Shown: positions 18,538-27,399 of the stretch, piece by piece
Layout: the number at the start of each line of letters is the position of its first letter
Numbering within the stretch: position 1 is the stretch's first letter
Assembly (NCBI GenBank): GCA_026713545.1
Contig: JAPOOG010000096.1
Coordinates: 1-53,396 of the forward strand
Direction of reading: 5' to 3'
DNA: 53,396 bases
Source of the DNA: Bryobacterales bacterium
Lineage (GTDB): Bacteria > Acidobacteriota > Terriglobia > Bryobacterales > UBA6623
Notes under the pieces: generated by a model
What the model was told of the DNA's origin: nothing
Seen by the model: the letters and a program-made list of their open reading frames with translations, nothing else
Databases searched by the model: none
Made by a program: the position numbers and the translations under genes

Positions 18538-18861
18538 ATGAGCTTCACCTACGACCAACTCAAACACAGGAAGATCTCGGATCTGCGCGAAATCGCGGCG
18601 GACCTCGATCACGAAGCGATCCAGGGCTACACGCAACTCCGCAAGGATCAACTGGTAAAGGCCCTCTGCACGGCGCTGGGGATCGAAGCACACGAACATC
18701 ATGAGGTGAAAGGGCTGGACAAGAGCGCGATCAAGAAACAGATCCGCGAGTTAAAAGTGCAGCGGGACACCGCCCTGGTAGAGCATGACCACAAGGAACT
18801 CAAGGTTATCCGGCGCAAGATCCACCGCCTGAAACGGTCCCTTCACCGGGCAACGGTATAA
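18538..18861 (+). CDS. Small Rho_N (SAP-like) domain protein with basic coiled-coil tail
   Basis: 107 residues from an ATG preceded by ACGGAGGAGCC, a strong ribosome binding site. The first 45 residues, KISDLREIAADLDHEAIQGY...LRKDQLVKALCTALGI, match the Rho N-terminal fold that binds nucleic acid. The second half is a basic helix (IRELKVQRDTALVEHD, KVIRRKIHRLKRSLHRA). There is no ATPase part, so it is not Rho. It likely binds RNA or DNA; the partner is unknown. Confidence 0.7.
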   Translation: MSFTYDQLKHRKISDLREIAADLDHEAIQGYTQLRKDQLVKALCTALGIEAHEHHEVKGLDKSAIKKQIRELKVQRDTALVEHDHKELKVIRRKIHRLKRSLHRATV

Positions 18862-18919
18862 CCAACGTCAACCCAAGTCGCTCCACGGCGCGATGATACA
18901 ATGCGCGGGAGCACTGGCT

Positions 18920-19750
18920 ATGTTTACCTGGGAATGCCCCGGTTGCGGCAAGGAACTCGACGTCGATGCCCGGCATTGCCCCCAATGCGGCAAGCAATTC
19001 GACGAGGCGGAAGAAGCTGACAGCATCATCCCCGCCGCCGGTTCTGCAACGAGACTTGAGCCGCCACTAGCCCCCAAGCCGACACCGCCGCCGGTCGCGT
19101 CAAAACCGCCCAGCCCGGAGCCTGATCCGTTAGAAGCCACACAACCGATCACAGCGCCGGCGTGGACTGTGCCGCCCGCACCGCCCTCCCCGGAGCCCCG
19201 GAGCGTGAGCGCGGTTCGCGAGCAACCAAGCATCGCGCCAATCCCGGAGCTGAAACCTCCGCCACAGCCAGCCGGATCTCCTTCGGCTTACGTTATCCAA
19301 GGCAAACATCTCGCCTTGGCAGGCGTCGTGTTGCTGGTGGCGATGGGAGGAGCGGCCTTCCTGGCCCGGCCGGACCTGTTTCAAGTCAAGTCGCCATTGA
19401 ATCTCGAAGAAGTGCCCTTGACCGATTCGGTCGGGTTCAGCACAGCGGCGTTCGGCGACCTGCAAGTGGCCGGCGTTCGTGCGCTATACGCGGACGACCT
19501 GAAACCCAAGGTGCGCTTCGTCGTGATCAACCACGGCGATACGCCGCAGGCGAATCTGCGTATCCAGGCCCACCTCAGCCCGAAGAACGCACCGCTCAAC
19601 GCCCCTCCGCTCGCCAGCTTCGCCATCGCTCTGGAAGAGGAACTTGCGCCTCGGGAGTCCCGCGATCTGGAAGCTGACCTGTTGGCTCTCGGTACGTTGG
19701 CGGCGTTTCCGCCGTGGAAAGAGCTTCGTATCGAGCTGGAAGTGGAGTAA
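18920..19750 (+). CDS. Zinc-ribbon membrane protein
   Basis: 276 residues from ATG 18920 (GGGAG about eight bases upstream). The N-terminus has two CxxC pairs, C-P-G-C and C-P-Q-C, forming a zinc ribbon. A long Pro/Ala-rich linker follows (residues of about 45-130), then one helix (LALAGVVLLVAMGGAAFLA), and an outer domain of about 120 residues (DSVGFSTAAFGDLQVAGVRA) with an Ig-like beta pattern. The role is unknown; such proteins are common in Acidobacteria. It is 169 bases before the cupin gene on the same strand after the Rho_N gene. Confidence 0.75.
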   Translation: MFTWECPGCGKELDVDARHCPQCGKQFDEAEEADSIIPAAGSATRLEPPLAPKPTPPPVASKPPSPEPDPLEATQPITAPAWTVPPAPPSPEPRSVSAVREQPSIAPIPELKPPPQPAGSPSAYVIQGKHLALAGVVLLVAMGGAAFLARPDLFQVKSPLNLEEVPLTDSVGFSTAAFGDLQVAGVRALYADDLKPKVRFVVINHGDTPQANLRIQAHLSPKNAPLNAPPLASFAIALEEELAPRESRDLEADLLALGTLAAFPPWKELRIELEVE

Positions 19751-19805
19751 CGCCTACCTGCACTCGGGAATTTCGGTAATCAAGAATCCAAGGAGCACCT
19801 ATCCA

Positions 19806-20282
19806 ATGACCCGTAACGCTTTGATCTGCATCTTCTCTCTTGCCTTGACGACGGTCCTGGCTCAACACGCCTCGGCTCAGGGCGTTCGCTACTGGACGGA
19901 CGCTGAGATGAAAGCCTATGCCAAGAGCATGTCGCCGAAAATCAACGAAGGGCGGTACGCGTTGGAACGTCTCGGCGACTGGGGCAGCCACTACGCGCTC
20001 ATGGTTCATCGCGAAGGCGACGGCCCGTCCGAGGTGCACGACATTCACACCGACTTTTACGTCGTCCAAAACGGTGAAGGCACCTTGATCGTTGGTGGCG
20101 AGATTGTGGGCGGCAAGACCACGGCCCCGGGCGAGATCCGCGGCAAGTCGGTCAAGGGCGGCAAGAGGCATCCGCTCAAACCGGGCGACATCGTGAACAT
20201 CCCGCCGAAGACGACTCATCAGGTGGTCGTCGAAGACGGCAAGACCATCACCTACCTCATCCTCAAGGTGAAGGCGCAATAG
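19806..20282 (+). CDS. Exported cupin-domain protein
   Basis: 158 residues from ATG 19806; AAGGAG lies about 11 bases upstream. The signal peptide MTRNALICIFSLALTTVLAQ ends in AQHASAQ. The mature part has a cupin barrel: EVHDIHTDFYVVQNGEGTL with two histidines and a glutamate region for metal, then HPLKPGDIVNIPPKTTHQVV. It may bind or oxidise a small molecule outside the cytoplasm; the substrate is unknown. The longer frame to 19644 is rejected because the signal peptide begins at this ATG. Confidence 0.8.
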   Translation: MTRNALICIFSLALTTVLAQHASAQGVRYWTDAEMKAYAKSMSPKINEGRYALERLGDWGSHYALMVHREGDGPSEVHDIHTDFYVVQNGEGTLIVGGEIVGGKTTAPGEIRGKSVKGGKRHPLKPGDIVNIPPKTTHQVVVEDGKTITYLILKVKAQ

Positions 20283-20432
20283 GTCGTGTCGAAGACGTCC
20301 TCAGCGCGCTGATCGGATTGCGGAGCCGGCCGTCAAGGCGCGGGAGTTGATCGTCAGGCCCCTCGCATCTCCCTCAGCGGCTCAACGCGGCAGTGCTTGC
20401 CAACCATCACGAGCGCTGAGAGGATAGCCGGC

Positions 20433-21335
20433 ATGCTCACTCGCCTCCAACTCAGCCCGGCGCCTCCGTTCGACTTTCGAGGCACGGCGCATTCCCATGG
20501 GTGGGTAGTCCTCGCTCCCAACGAGTGGGACCGCGACGCAGGCATCCTGCGGCGTGTCGAAAGGCTTTGCAGCGGCAGGGTTGTCAGCCTGTGCATCCAG
20601 GGAGGAGGGACACTTCGCAAAGCGATCATCGACATCGAAGTCGAACACTCAGGGAGACTCTCCTGTCCCGACTGCCAGGAAATCGAACGCTCCGTGAGCC
20701 GCATGTTTCGGCTCGATGAAGACCTGCGGCGTTTCCATACCCTCTGCCGCAAGCGCGGCGCGCCATGGAGCGCCGCGACCCGCGGGTTGGGAAGATTGCT
20801 CCGCTCGCCCGGCTTTTTCGAGGACATCGTCAAGACCATCTGCACAACCAACATTCAATGGGGTGGCACGAAAAGGATAGTGGCCGGGCTTGTGGAGGAA
20901 TTCGGCGAGAGCCAGCCTGGCCGGCCGGAAAGGAAAGCCTTCCCGACTACGGAAGCGATCGCCGAAGTCGATCGAAACGAGTTTGTCTCCCGTGTCCGCA
21001 TGGGTTACCGGGCGCCTTACATCCACGAACTCGCCACGCGCATCGAGAACCGTGAACTCGACCTCGAATCCTTGCAAGACGCCAGCGTCACTACCGCTAC
21101 GGTGAAGAAGCGACTGCTCGCTATCAAAGGCATCGGGCCTTACGCCGCTGCGTCGTTATTGATGCTCCTCGGGAGATACGACGACCTGCCGGTCGATTCG
21201 GTCTACCGGGACTTCGTCGGAAAGAAATATTTTCCGGGCCGCAAACCCAGCGACGAGCAAATACGCGGTGTCTACGAAGACTGGGCCGAATGGAAATGCC
21301 TGGCCTACTGGTTCGATCTGTGGACTTCCCGCTAG
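20433..21335 (+). CDS. HhH-GPD DNA glycosylase (AlkA/MutY superfamily)
   Basis: 300 residues from ATG 20433, with GAGAGG upstream; a TTG at 20397 is less likely. The C-terminal half holds the helix-hairpin-helix LLAIKGIGPYAAAS (about 228-241) followed by the catalytic Asp in LPVDS (D255). The N-terminal domain (ILRRVERLCSGRVVSLCI) resembles AlkA-type 3-methyladenine glycosylases rather than MutY, and no [4Fe-4S] cysteine cluster is seen after the HhH. It probably removes alkylated or damaged bases. The TAG stop is the first part of an R2 repeat. Confidence 0.8.
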   Translation: MLTRLQLSPAPPFDFRGTAHSHGWVVLAPNEWDRDAGILRRVERLCSGRVVSLCIQGGGTLRKAIIDIEVEHSGRLSCPDCQEIERSVSRMFRLDEDLRRFHTLCRKRGAPWSAATRGLGRLLRSPGFFEDIVKTICTTNIQWGGTKRIVAGLVEEFGESQPGRPERKAFPTTEAIAEVDRNEFVSRVRMGYRAPYIHELATRIENRELDLESLQDASVTTATVKKRLLAIKGIGPYAAASLLMLLGRYDDLPVDSVYRDFVGKKYFPGRKPSDEQIRGVYEDWAEWKCLAYWFDLWTSR

Positions 21336-21424
21336 TTTTTTCTTCGCTGCCAAGGTTCACATTCGAGTCAAGTTGACGAGGCGATCCGTTGTCCTGCTTG
21401 TCGGTCTAAGGACTTCCTCGCTAG
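21332..21424 (+). repeat. R2 dispersed repeat, copy B
   Basis: CTAGTTTTTTCTTCGCTGCC, then AAGGTTCACATTCGAGTCAA, then GTCCTGCTTGTCGGTCTAAG and CCTCGCTAG. Copies B and C are about 90% alike. The first bases, CTAG, contain the stop of the DNA glycosylase. The end GTCCT...AGGAC can fold as a weak stem. Confidence 0.85.
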
Positions 21425-21659
21425 AAATGCCTTCAGGATGGCCACGTCAGGCGGCACGGTACGGTGACCAGGGCCGTAGTAATCCCTCGACAGCAGGCCG
21501 AAACACTCACGAGAAGTGTCTCGATAGCCCTTGAAATCAGGGCAACCCAAGCAAGGGCACAACACCAAGCAGCCCAAGGGTGAGCCCGAACAACACGGTT
21601 GGACCGGATTTCACTTGAGTTAAGATGAGGACTCTTTTTTTCGGGGAGATGTAACCAAG
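21425..21659. other. Intergenic stretch before ilvD
   Basis: No gene was found. Near 21610-21630 a TTCACTTGAGTTAAGATGAG piece resembles the middle of the R2 repeat and may be a partial copy. GGGGAG at 21644-21649 is a likely ribosome binding site for ilvD. No leader peptide with repeated branched-chain codons was seen. Confidence 0.4.
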
Positions 21660-23339
21660 GTGTCGAATCCTCTCAAACCTCGTAGCCAAACGATTACCGA
21701 CGGCCGCGACCGTGCACCGGCGCGGTCGATGCTGAAGGCGATCGGTTTCAACGACGATGATCTCGCCAAGCCGATCGTCGGCATCGCAAACACCTGGATC
21801 GAGACGATGCCCTGCAACTTCAATCTTCGTGAGTTGGCGGTGAAGGTAAAAGAAGGCGTCCGCGCCGCCGGCGGCACGCCGATGGAGTTCAACACGATCG
21901 CCATCAGCGATGGCGTCACCATGGGTACGGAAGGCATGAAGGCGTCGCTCGTCAGCCGTGAGCTGATCGCTGATTCGATCGAGCTGACTTCGCGGGGATA
22001 CCTGTTCGACGCCGTCATCGCGCTCGTAGCTTGTGACAAGACGATTCCCGGCGGCGCGATGGCTCTTGCCCGGCTCGACGTTCCGTCCGTGCTGCTCTAC
22101 GGCGGGTCGATCCTGCCCGGGCGGTTCCAGGGGCGCGACGTTACGATCCAGGATGTCTTCGAAGCCGTCGGAAGGCATGCCGCGGGCAAGATGAGCGACG
22201 CCGAGTTGAAACAGCTCGAGGACGTCGCCTGTCCCGGCGCGGGGGCATGCGGCGGACAATACACCGCCAACACCATGGCTACCGTTATGGAAACCATCGG
22301 ACTTTCACCCATCGGGAGCGCCAGTGTTCCAGCCGTCGACCCCGCCAAGGCTGATATCGGATTCGAAGCCGGACGGATCGTGATCGACGCACTCAAGAAC
22401 GACCGTCGGCCCCACCAGATCCTGACCCGGCAAGCATTCGAGAACGCAATTGCAAGCGTGGCCGCGACGGGAGGCTCGACCAACGCCGTCCTTCACCTGA
22501 TTGCGATCGCCCGCGACGCCGGGATCGAGCTCACCGTCGACGACTTCGACGAAATCAGCGAGCGCACACCTCTGCTGGTCGACCTGAAGCCGGGCGGACA
22601 GTTCGTCGCAGCGGATGTTCACAAAGCGGGCGGCATTCAACTGATCGTCAAACGTCTGGTGGAAGGCGGCTATTGCGACGGCTCCCAGTTGACTGTCACA
22701 GGCCAAACTCTCGCGGAAGCCTGTTCCACGGCGAAGGAAACCGTGGGGCAGAAAGTCATCCACGCCCTGGATAATCCCATCAAGTCGACCGGCGGTCTGG
22801 TGATCCTGAAGGGCAACCTGGCGCCCGAAGGTTGTGTCGTGAAAGTCGCGGGCCACGAACGCAATCACCATCGCGGTCCGGCACGTGTCTTCGATCGAGA
22901 AGAAGCGGCCATGCAATCCGTAACCGAAGGCCGCGTTCAGTCCGGCGACGTGGTCGTGGTGCGCTATGAAGGTCCGGCCGGCGGCCCAGGGATGCGCGAG
23001 ATGCTCGGTGTGACTGCGGCCATCGTCGGCAAGGGACTCGGCGACAGCGTGGCGCTCATGACCGACGGACGATTCAGCGGCGCCACACGCGGTCTCATGG
23101 TCGGGCACGTGGCGCCGGAAGCGGCGCGGGGCGGCCCGATCGCGGCTCTCGAGGAAGGCGACATGATCGTCTTCGACATCGACAAAAGGCGTCTCGACGT
23201 CGAGCTCGATGACGAGACGATTCAACAGCGATTGGCCTCGTGGTCGAAACCCGAGCCGCGATATACGTCAGGAGTCTACTCGAAGTACGCGGCGCTGGTC
23301 TCCTCCGCATCTCAGGGCGCCGTTACGAGCGTTTCCTAG
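21660..23339 (+). CDS. ilvD: Dihydroxy-acid dehydratase
   Basis: 559 residues from GTG 21660, preceded by GGGGAG. It converts 2,3-dihydroxy-isovalerate and the isoleucine homologue to 2-oxoacids in branched-chain amino acid synthesis. The iron-sulfur ligands C52 (METMPCN-like TMPCN), C125 (VACDKTIPGG) and C197 (PGAGACGGQYTANTM) are all present. Other family marks are DGVTMGTEGM, STNAVLHLIAIA, GPAGGPGMREM and GRFSGATRGL-MVGHVAPEA. Length is normal. No other ilv genes are nearby, so it stands alone. Its TAG is the first bases of R2 copy C. Confidence 0.97.
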   Translation: MSNPLKPRSQTITDGRDRAPARSMLKAIGFNDDDLAKPIVGIANTWIETMPCNFNLRELAVKVKEGVRAAGGTPMEFNTIAISDGVTMGTEGMKASLVSRELIADSIELTSRGYLFDAVIALVACDKTIPGGAMALARLDVPSVLLYGGSILPGRFQGRDVTIQDVFEAVGRHAAGKMSDAELKQLEDVACPGAGACGGQYTANTMATVMETIGLSPIGSASVPAVDPAKADIGFEAGRIVIDALKNDRRPHQILTRQAFENAIASVAATGGSTNAVLHLIAIARDAGIELTVDDFDEISERTPLLVDLKPGGQFVAADVHKAGGIQLIVKRLVEGGYCDGSQLTVTGQTLAEACSTAKETVGQKVIHALDNPIKSTGGLVILKGNLAPEGCVVKVAGHERNHHRGPARVFDREEAAMQSVTEGRVQSGDVVVVRYEGPAGGPGMREMLGVTAAIVGKGLGDSVALMTDGRFSGATRGLMVGHVAPEAARGGPIAALEEGDMIVFDIDKRRLDVELDDETIQQRLASWSKPEPRYTSGVYSKYAALVSSASQGAVTSVS

Positions 23340-23429
23340 TTTTTTTCTTCGCTGCCAAGGTTCACATTCGAGTCAAGTTGACGCGGCGATCCGTTGTCCT
23401 GCTTGTCGGTCTGAGGACATCCTCGCTAG
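23336..23429 (+). repeat. R2 dispersed repeat, copy C
   Basis: CTAGTTTTTTTCTTCGCTGC, ...TCACATTCGAGTCAAGTTGA, ...CTGCTTGTCGGTCTGAGGAC, ...CCTCGCTAG. It begins exactly on the CTAG that holds the ilvD stop and ends on CTAG. The rest of the gap to 23692 (about 260 bases) holds no recognised feature. Confidence 0.85.
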
Positions 23430-23692
23430 TTTTCCTGCGGGGCGGGAGGTCGGTTCGTCCTGCCTTTTCCTCAGACGATCCGGCATGAAAGTGATGCCCC
23501 CTCGCCGGGCGGATTCGAGACTGTCTGAAAACCAGAAAAAACTCCGTATCACTCATATTCCACGGGATGGCTGCCTGGTGTTCCCAGTCTCCCCCGGTTG
23601 ACAAGCCCTCGTTAGGGCGCTAGCCTCAGCACTTCGCTCGGCTCGCGAGGGCCAACCAGCATTCGACTTTCTGAACGAACGAGGAGCACATC

Positions 23693-25381
23693 ATGGATGG
23701 CGTTTCGGGTTTCTATGCGTTGATCGCAGTCTTGCCGATCTTGGCCGTGATGTTCTTCCTCGTCGTGCTGCGCTGGCCCGCCATTCGGGCCATGCCGGTG
23801 GCGTACGCGATGACGTTGCTGTTCGCGTTGTGGCTTTGGCAGGTGTCTCCCGTACACGCGCTAGCGGCGAGTTTGCGGGGCGGCATCATTGCACTGTCAC
23901 TGCTCTGGATCATCTTCGGTGCGATCGTTCTGCTTTTCACACTGCGGGAGAGTGGAGCGGCGGCGACGATCCGGCGCGGTTTCACGGATATCTCTCGCGA
24001 CCGGCGCGTGCAGGTGATCATCGTCGCATGGTTGTTCGGCTCTTTTATCGAAGGCGCTTCGGGATTCGGCACACCCGCTGCCGTGGCCGCGCCGCTGTTG
24101 CTTTCGTTGGGTTTTCCCGCTCTCGCGGCCGTAATGACGACGCTCATCATTCAGAGCACGTCAGTCAGCTTCGGTGCGGTAGGAACTCCGATCTTGGTCG
24201 GGATGGCCGAGTCATTGAACGTGCCCGAGGTAGAAGGCGCGATCGCCGAAGCCGGCATGTCGTACACGGAATTCATCTATCAGATCGGAGTATTCACAGC
24301 CATCCCCCACGCCATCGTCGGGACGTTAATCCCGCTGATCATCGTCGGCATGATGACGCGATTCTTCGGAGCGAACAAATCGTTCCGGGAAGGACTGGCG
24401 GCGTGGAAGTTCGCTTTGTTTGCGGGACTGAGCTTCACCGTTCCGTATTGCGCCGTGGCCCTCTTGCTCGGACCGGAGTTCCCTTCCCTTGTCGGCGGCC
24501 TGATCGCTTTGGCGATTGTCGTGACGGCGGCGCGAAAGCGGCTGTTCGTCCCCGAAGGAGCGCCTTGGGACTTCCCTTCTTCCGACAAGTGGCCATCAGA
24601 GTGGAGCGGTGTGTTCAGCGGGAAAACGGGCGAAGAACGTCATGGCATGACGCTGATTCGGGCCTGGTCACCGTACGTCATCGTCGCCGCTCTGCTGGTT
24701 GTGACCCGCCTGCCCTTCCTGCCGTTCAAGGCGTGGCTGGCGTCCGTGCAGTTGACCTGGTCGAACATCCTGGGCACGGAACTATCCCAGGGCGTTCAGC
24801 CGCTCTATCTTCCGGGTACGATCTTCATGGCTGTTTCACTGCTGACTGCCCTGCTGCACGGCATGAAAGGAAACGAAGTGAAGAAAGCGTGGTCGGACTC
24901 GGCGAACATGCTCGCGATGCCGGCCCTTGCCTTGCTCTTCGCGGTGGCCCTGGTGCGTGTCTTTATCGACTCCGGCACTAACGAATCGGGCCTTGTCAGC
25001 ATGCCACTCGTTCTCGCCGAATACGTCGCATACATCGCCGGCGGCACGTGGCCTTTCTTCGCACCATTCATCGGAGCTCTGGGAGCCTTCGTTGCCGGAA
25101 GCAACACCGTCAGCGACCTGATGTTCAGCCTGTTCCAGTACGGCGTAGCCGACCGCATCGGCGCATCGCATCTGGTCGTACTGGGCTTGCAAGCCCTCGG
25201 TGGTGCGGCCGGCAATATGATCACCGTCCATAACGTCGTCGCTGCCAGCGCCACCGTCGGTCTCGTCGGCCGCGAGGGATTGTTGATCAGTCGGACGATC
25301 ATGCCCATGACGTATTACGTCGTCTTTGCGGGCTCACTCGGCCTGTTGTTTGCCTACGTCTTTTTTCAAGGAACGTTCTAG
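23693..25381 (+). CDS. lctP: L-lactate permease family transporter
   Basis: 562 residues, about 12-14 helices, full length for LctP/LldP. Signature parts are [20 protein letters not shown] near residue 113, [17 protein letters not shown], and the C-terminal [16 protein letters not shown] followed by [19 protein letters not shown]. The carrier brings L-lactate, D-lactate or glycolate in with protons. A ribosome binding site AACGAGGAGCAC precedes the ATG. No lactate dehydrogenase is adjacent. It ends 113 bases before the convergent TonB receptor end. Confidence 0.92.
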   Translation: MDGVSGFYALIAVLPILAVMFFLVVLRWPAIRAMPVAYAMTLLFALWLWQVSPVHALAASLRGGIIALSLLWIIFGAIVLLFTLRESGAAATIRRGFTDISRDRRVQVIIVAWLFGSFIEGASGFGTPAAVAAPLLLSLGFPALAAVMTTLIIQSTSVSFGAVGTPILVGMAESLNVPEVEGAIAEAGMSYTEFIYQIGVFTAIPHAIVGTLIPLIIVGMMTRFFGANKSFREGLAAWKFALFAGLSFTVPYCAVALLLGPEFPSLVGGLIALAIVVTAARKRLFVPEGAPWDFPSSDKWPSEWSGVFSGKTGEERHGMTLIRAWSPYVIVAALLVVTRLPFLPFKAWLASVQLTWSNILGTELSQGVQPLYLPGTIFMAVSLLTALLHGMKGNEVKKAWSDSANMLAMPALALLFAVALVRVFIDSGTNESGLVSMPLVLAEYVAYIAGGTWPFFAPFIGALGAFVAGSNTVSDLMFSLFQYGVADRIGASHLVVLGLQALGGAAGNMITVHNVVAASATVGLVGREGLLISRTIMPMTYYVVFAGSLGLLFAYVFFQGTF

Positions 25382-25494
25382 CCTGCATGCTGAGGGACAA
25401 CGGCAACCCCATGCCGATCTGAGGATCGAGCGGCCGGTTTGATGAGGTGCGTAGATGCTTGCGTGCGACAGATGTAATAAAAGCGAAAAGCAGC

Positions 25495-27399
25495 TCAGGT
25501 GCCAGACTCCCATCGGAAGCCCACTCGCAGCAACCGTGGATTCCCGATGGTCGGCGTGGGCACGAAGCCCACAATGAAGGTGCGGTCGAGCAGGTTCTCG
25601 GCGGCCAAAAACGCCGCGACCCCGTGTGCCAGCCGGCGTTTGACCATGACCTGAACCGTCGCGAAGCCAGGTAGAAGAAAGCGATTCACATCATCTTCGA
25701 ACTGGGCGTCATAGGATCGAACGCCTGCGCTCATCAGCGTCTTTCCAGAGGAATAGAGCAACTGGAAGGAACCCTGATGGCGTGGCACTTGCGGCATCCA
25801 CCGATTGTTGAGCTGCGAGTCGACATAGAGATAAGCCGCCTCGGTGCGAATCGGCCCGAAGACCTTCTGCAATTCGATTTCGACACCATTTCCGGACGCC
25901 TCACCGAGATTCATGCGTTGCCTCAAGATCGGCGGTTCGAGCCTGATCGTCGCATTGCCGATCAAGTCTTCGATCTGCTGGTGAAAGAACGTGGTACGCA
26001 ACAGAACCCCATCGAGACGCCAATCCATCCCGGCGTCGAAAGCGGTCATGGTCTCCGGCGAAAGCATCGGGTTTTGCAGCGTCGTGATGTTACCCACGCG
26101 GAACTGACGAAAGAACTCGTTCAGCGTTGGGGACCGAAAGCTGCGGAACGCCGAAACTCGCCAGCGCCTCGGCCCTTCGGAAAAAGCGATGCCCCCGCGT
26201 GGACTCCAAAAGTCGTTACCACGATCCGTGAAGTCGTGCCGCAGCCCTCCGTACACATGGGCTTTCTGTCCGAGGTCCGCATCAGCCTGCACAAAGAGAC
26301 CCTGTTGCCAGAGCTTGCCGCCCGGCCTGCGCTGAAAGCCGCTGAAGACAACCGTATCGCGGCTCATGCCGCTTGCCCGATGCGTATCGGCGCCCAATAT
26401 CAAGTTCCAGGTATTTTGCGAGCGGCTCCACACCACGGATCCGCCCGAATCCTCCGAGGTCACTCGCTGCAACAGCGTCAGAGCTTCCTCGTCACGCGCC
26501 GCACTAACCCGGGAAAAGGTACTCCGCAACGTTCCGCGCAAGTGATATCCGGTTATCGACAACCCCTCCCGCTGATAGTGGGCGCCGACGGTTCCCAGCG
26601 AGCTCGAGTTGTTGCGAAGGGATGTCCCGTTGACGCGCTGCTCGGCGACAATGTTCGAGCGCACTGTCAGTTGATCCTGATTACGAAAGTAATCGAGCCG
26701 AGCGTCACCGGTTATGAAATCAACGTCTGCCTTGCGGTCGATTGAGCCGCGCAAGTCCTCGGGAACAATGAAGAAGCCATCGGATCTCAAGCCACGGAGA
26801 GAGCCAGAAAAACCCACTGGTCCCCACAGGTCCGAGTAGCCTCCGCGCACGTCTGCAATCCCCACATCACCTGCTTCGAAAGCCCCTGTGAAATGGCGGG
26901 CCTCCGGTGTCGACGTACGTAGCGAAACCACTCCTCCCATCGCCCGGTCGCCATAGGCGCTGGTCGAAGCACCCCGCGAAATCTCGACCGCCTCTATGGT
27001 GTCCGGATTGAAGCGTGACCAGTAAACCCAACCTCCAAAAGGATCGTTGGCCGGCAATCCATCCAACAAGACCAGTGTGCGGCTGGCCGCACTGCTGCCG
27101 ATGCCTCGTAGCGAGATGCCTTGCGTGGTGGGGTGTGAGGCCAGGCTCGAGCTACGCCGGAACAGCGAAAAACCTGGTACATCCCGAAGCCGGTCATCGA
27201 GATTTACGCCGGGGCGTGACAGAATCACATCATCGGACAAGTCCGTGATGTAAGCCGATGCGGGGGATTCAAGCTTCTCCCTGACGGTAATGGAGGTCTT
27301 GATGGGCTCAACCTGAGGTGGCTCTGAGGCACTCGAAGGGGCCTGTTGCGCCCGGGCACACACCACAGACGCAAAGAGTATGAAGACCCATAGCCTCAT
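25495..27399 (-). CDS. TonB-dependent outer-membrane receptor
   Basis: 634 residues with signal peptide MRLWVFILFASVVCARAQQ. The plug domain (RPGVNLDDRLRDVPGFSLFR, TLVLLDGLPANDPFGGWVYW, YGDRAMGGVVSLRTS) is followed by a beta barrel ending in YRRA-like LLRVGFRW. Residues of about 1-260 carry ISLRGIGSSAASRT, which is a normal plug. The ligand could be a siderophore, vitamin or sugar oligomer; nothing in the sequence fixes it. It overlaps the DUF58 gene by ATGA and is translated after it. Confidence 0.9.
   Translation of the reverse strand: MRLWVFILFASVVCARAQQAPSSASEPPQVEPIKTSITVREKLESPASAYITDLSDDVILSRPGVNLDDRLRDVPGFSLFRRSSSLASHPTTQGISLRGIGSSAASRTLVLLDGLPANDPFGGWVYWSRFNPDTIEAVEISRGASTSAYGDRAMGGVVSLRTSTPEARHFTGAFEAGDVGIADVRGGYSDLWGPVGFSGSLRGLRSDGFFIVPEDLRGSIDRKADVDFITGDARLDYFRNQDQLTVRSNIVAEQRVNGTSLRNNSSSLGTVGAHYQREGLSITGYHLRGTLRSTFSRVSAARDEEALTLLQRVTSEDSGGSVVWSRSQNTWNLILGADTHRASGMSRDTVVFSGFQRRPGGKLWQQGLFVQADADLGQKAHVYGGLRHDFTDRGNDFWSPRGGIAFSEGPRRWRVSAFRSFRSPTLNEFFRQFRVGNITTLQNPMLSPETMTAFDAGMDWRLDGVLLRTTFFHQQIEDLIGNATIRLEPPILRQRMNLGEASGNGVEIELQKVFGPIRTEAAYLYVDSQLNNRWMPQVPRHQGSFQLLYSSGKTLMSAGVRSYDAQFEDDVNRFLLPGFATVQVMVKRRLAHGVAAFLAAENLLDRTFIVGFVPTPTIGNPRLLRVGFRWESGT

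Noticed and set aside
22305..23225. Minus-strand frame of 306 codons inside ilvD
   Set aside because: ilvD is certain on the plus strand; the antisense text has no motif.
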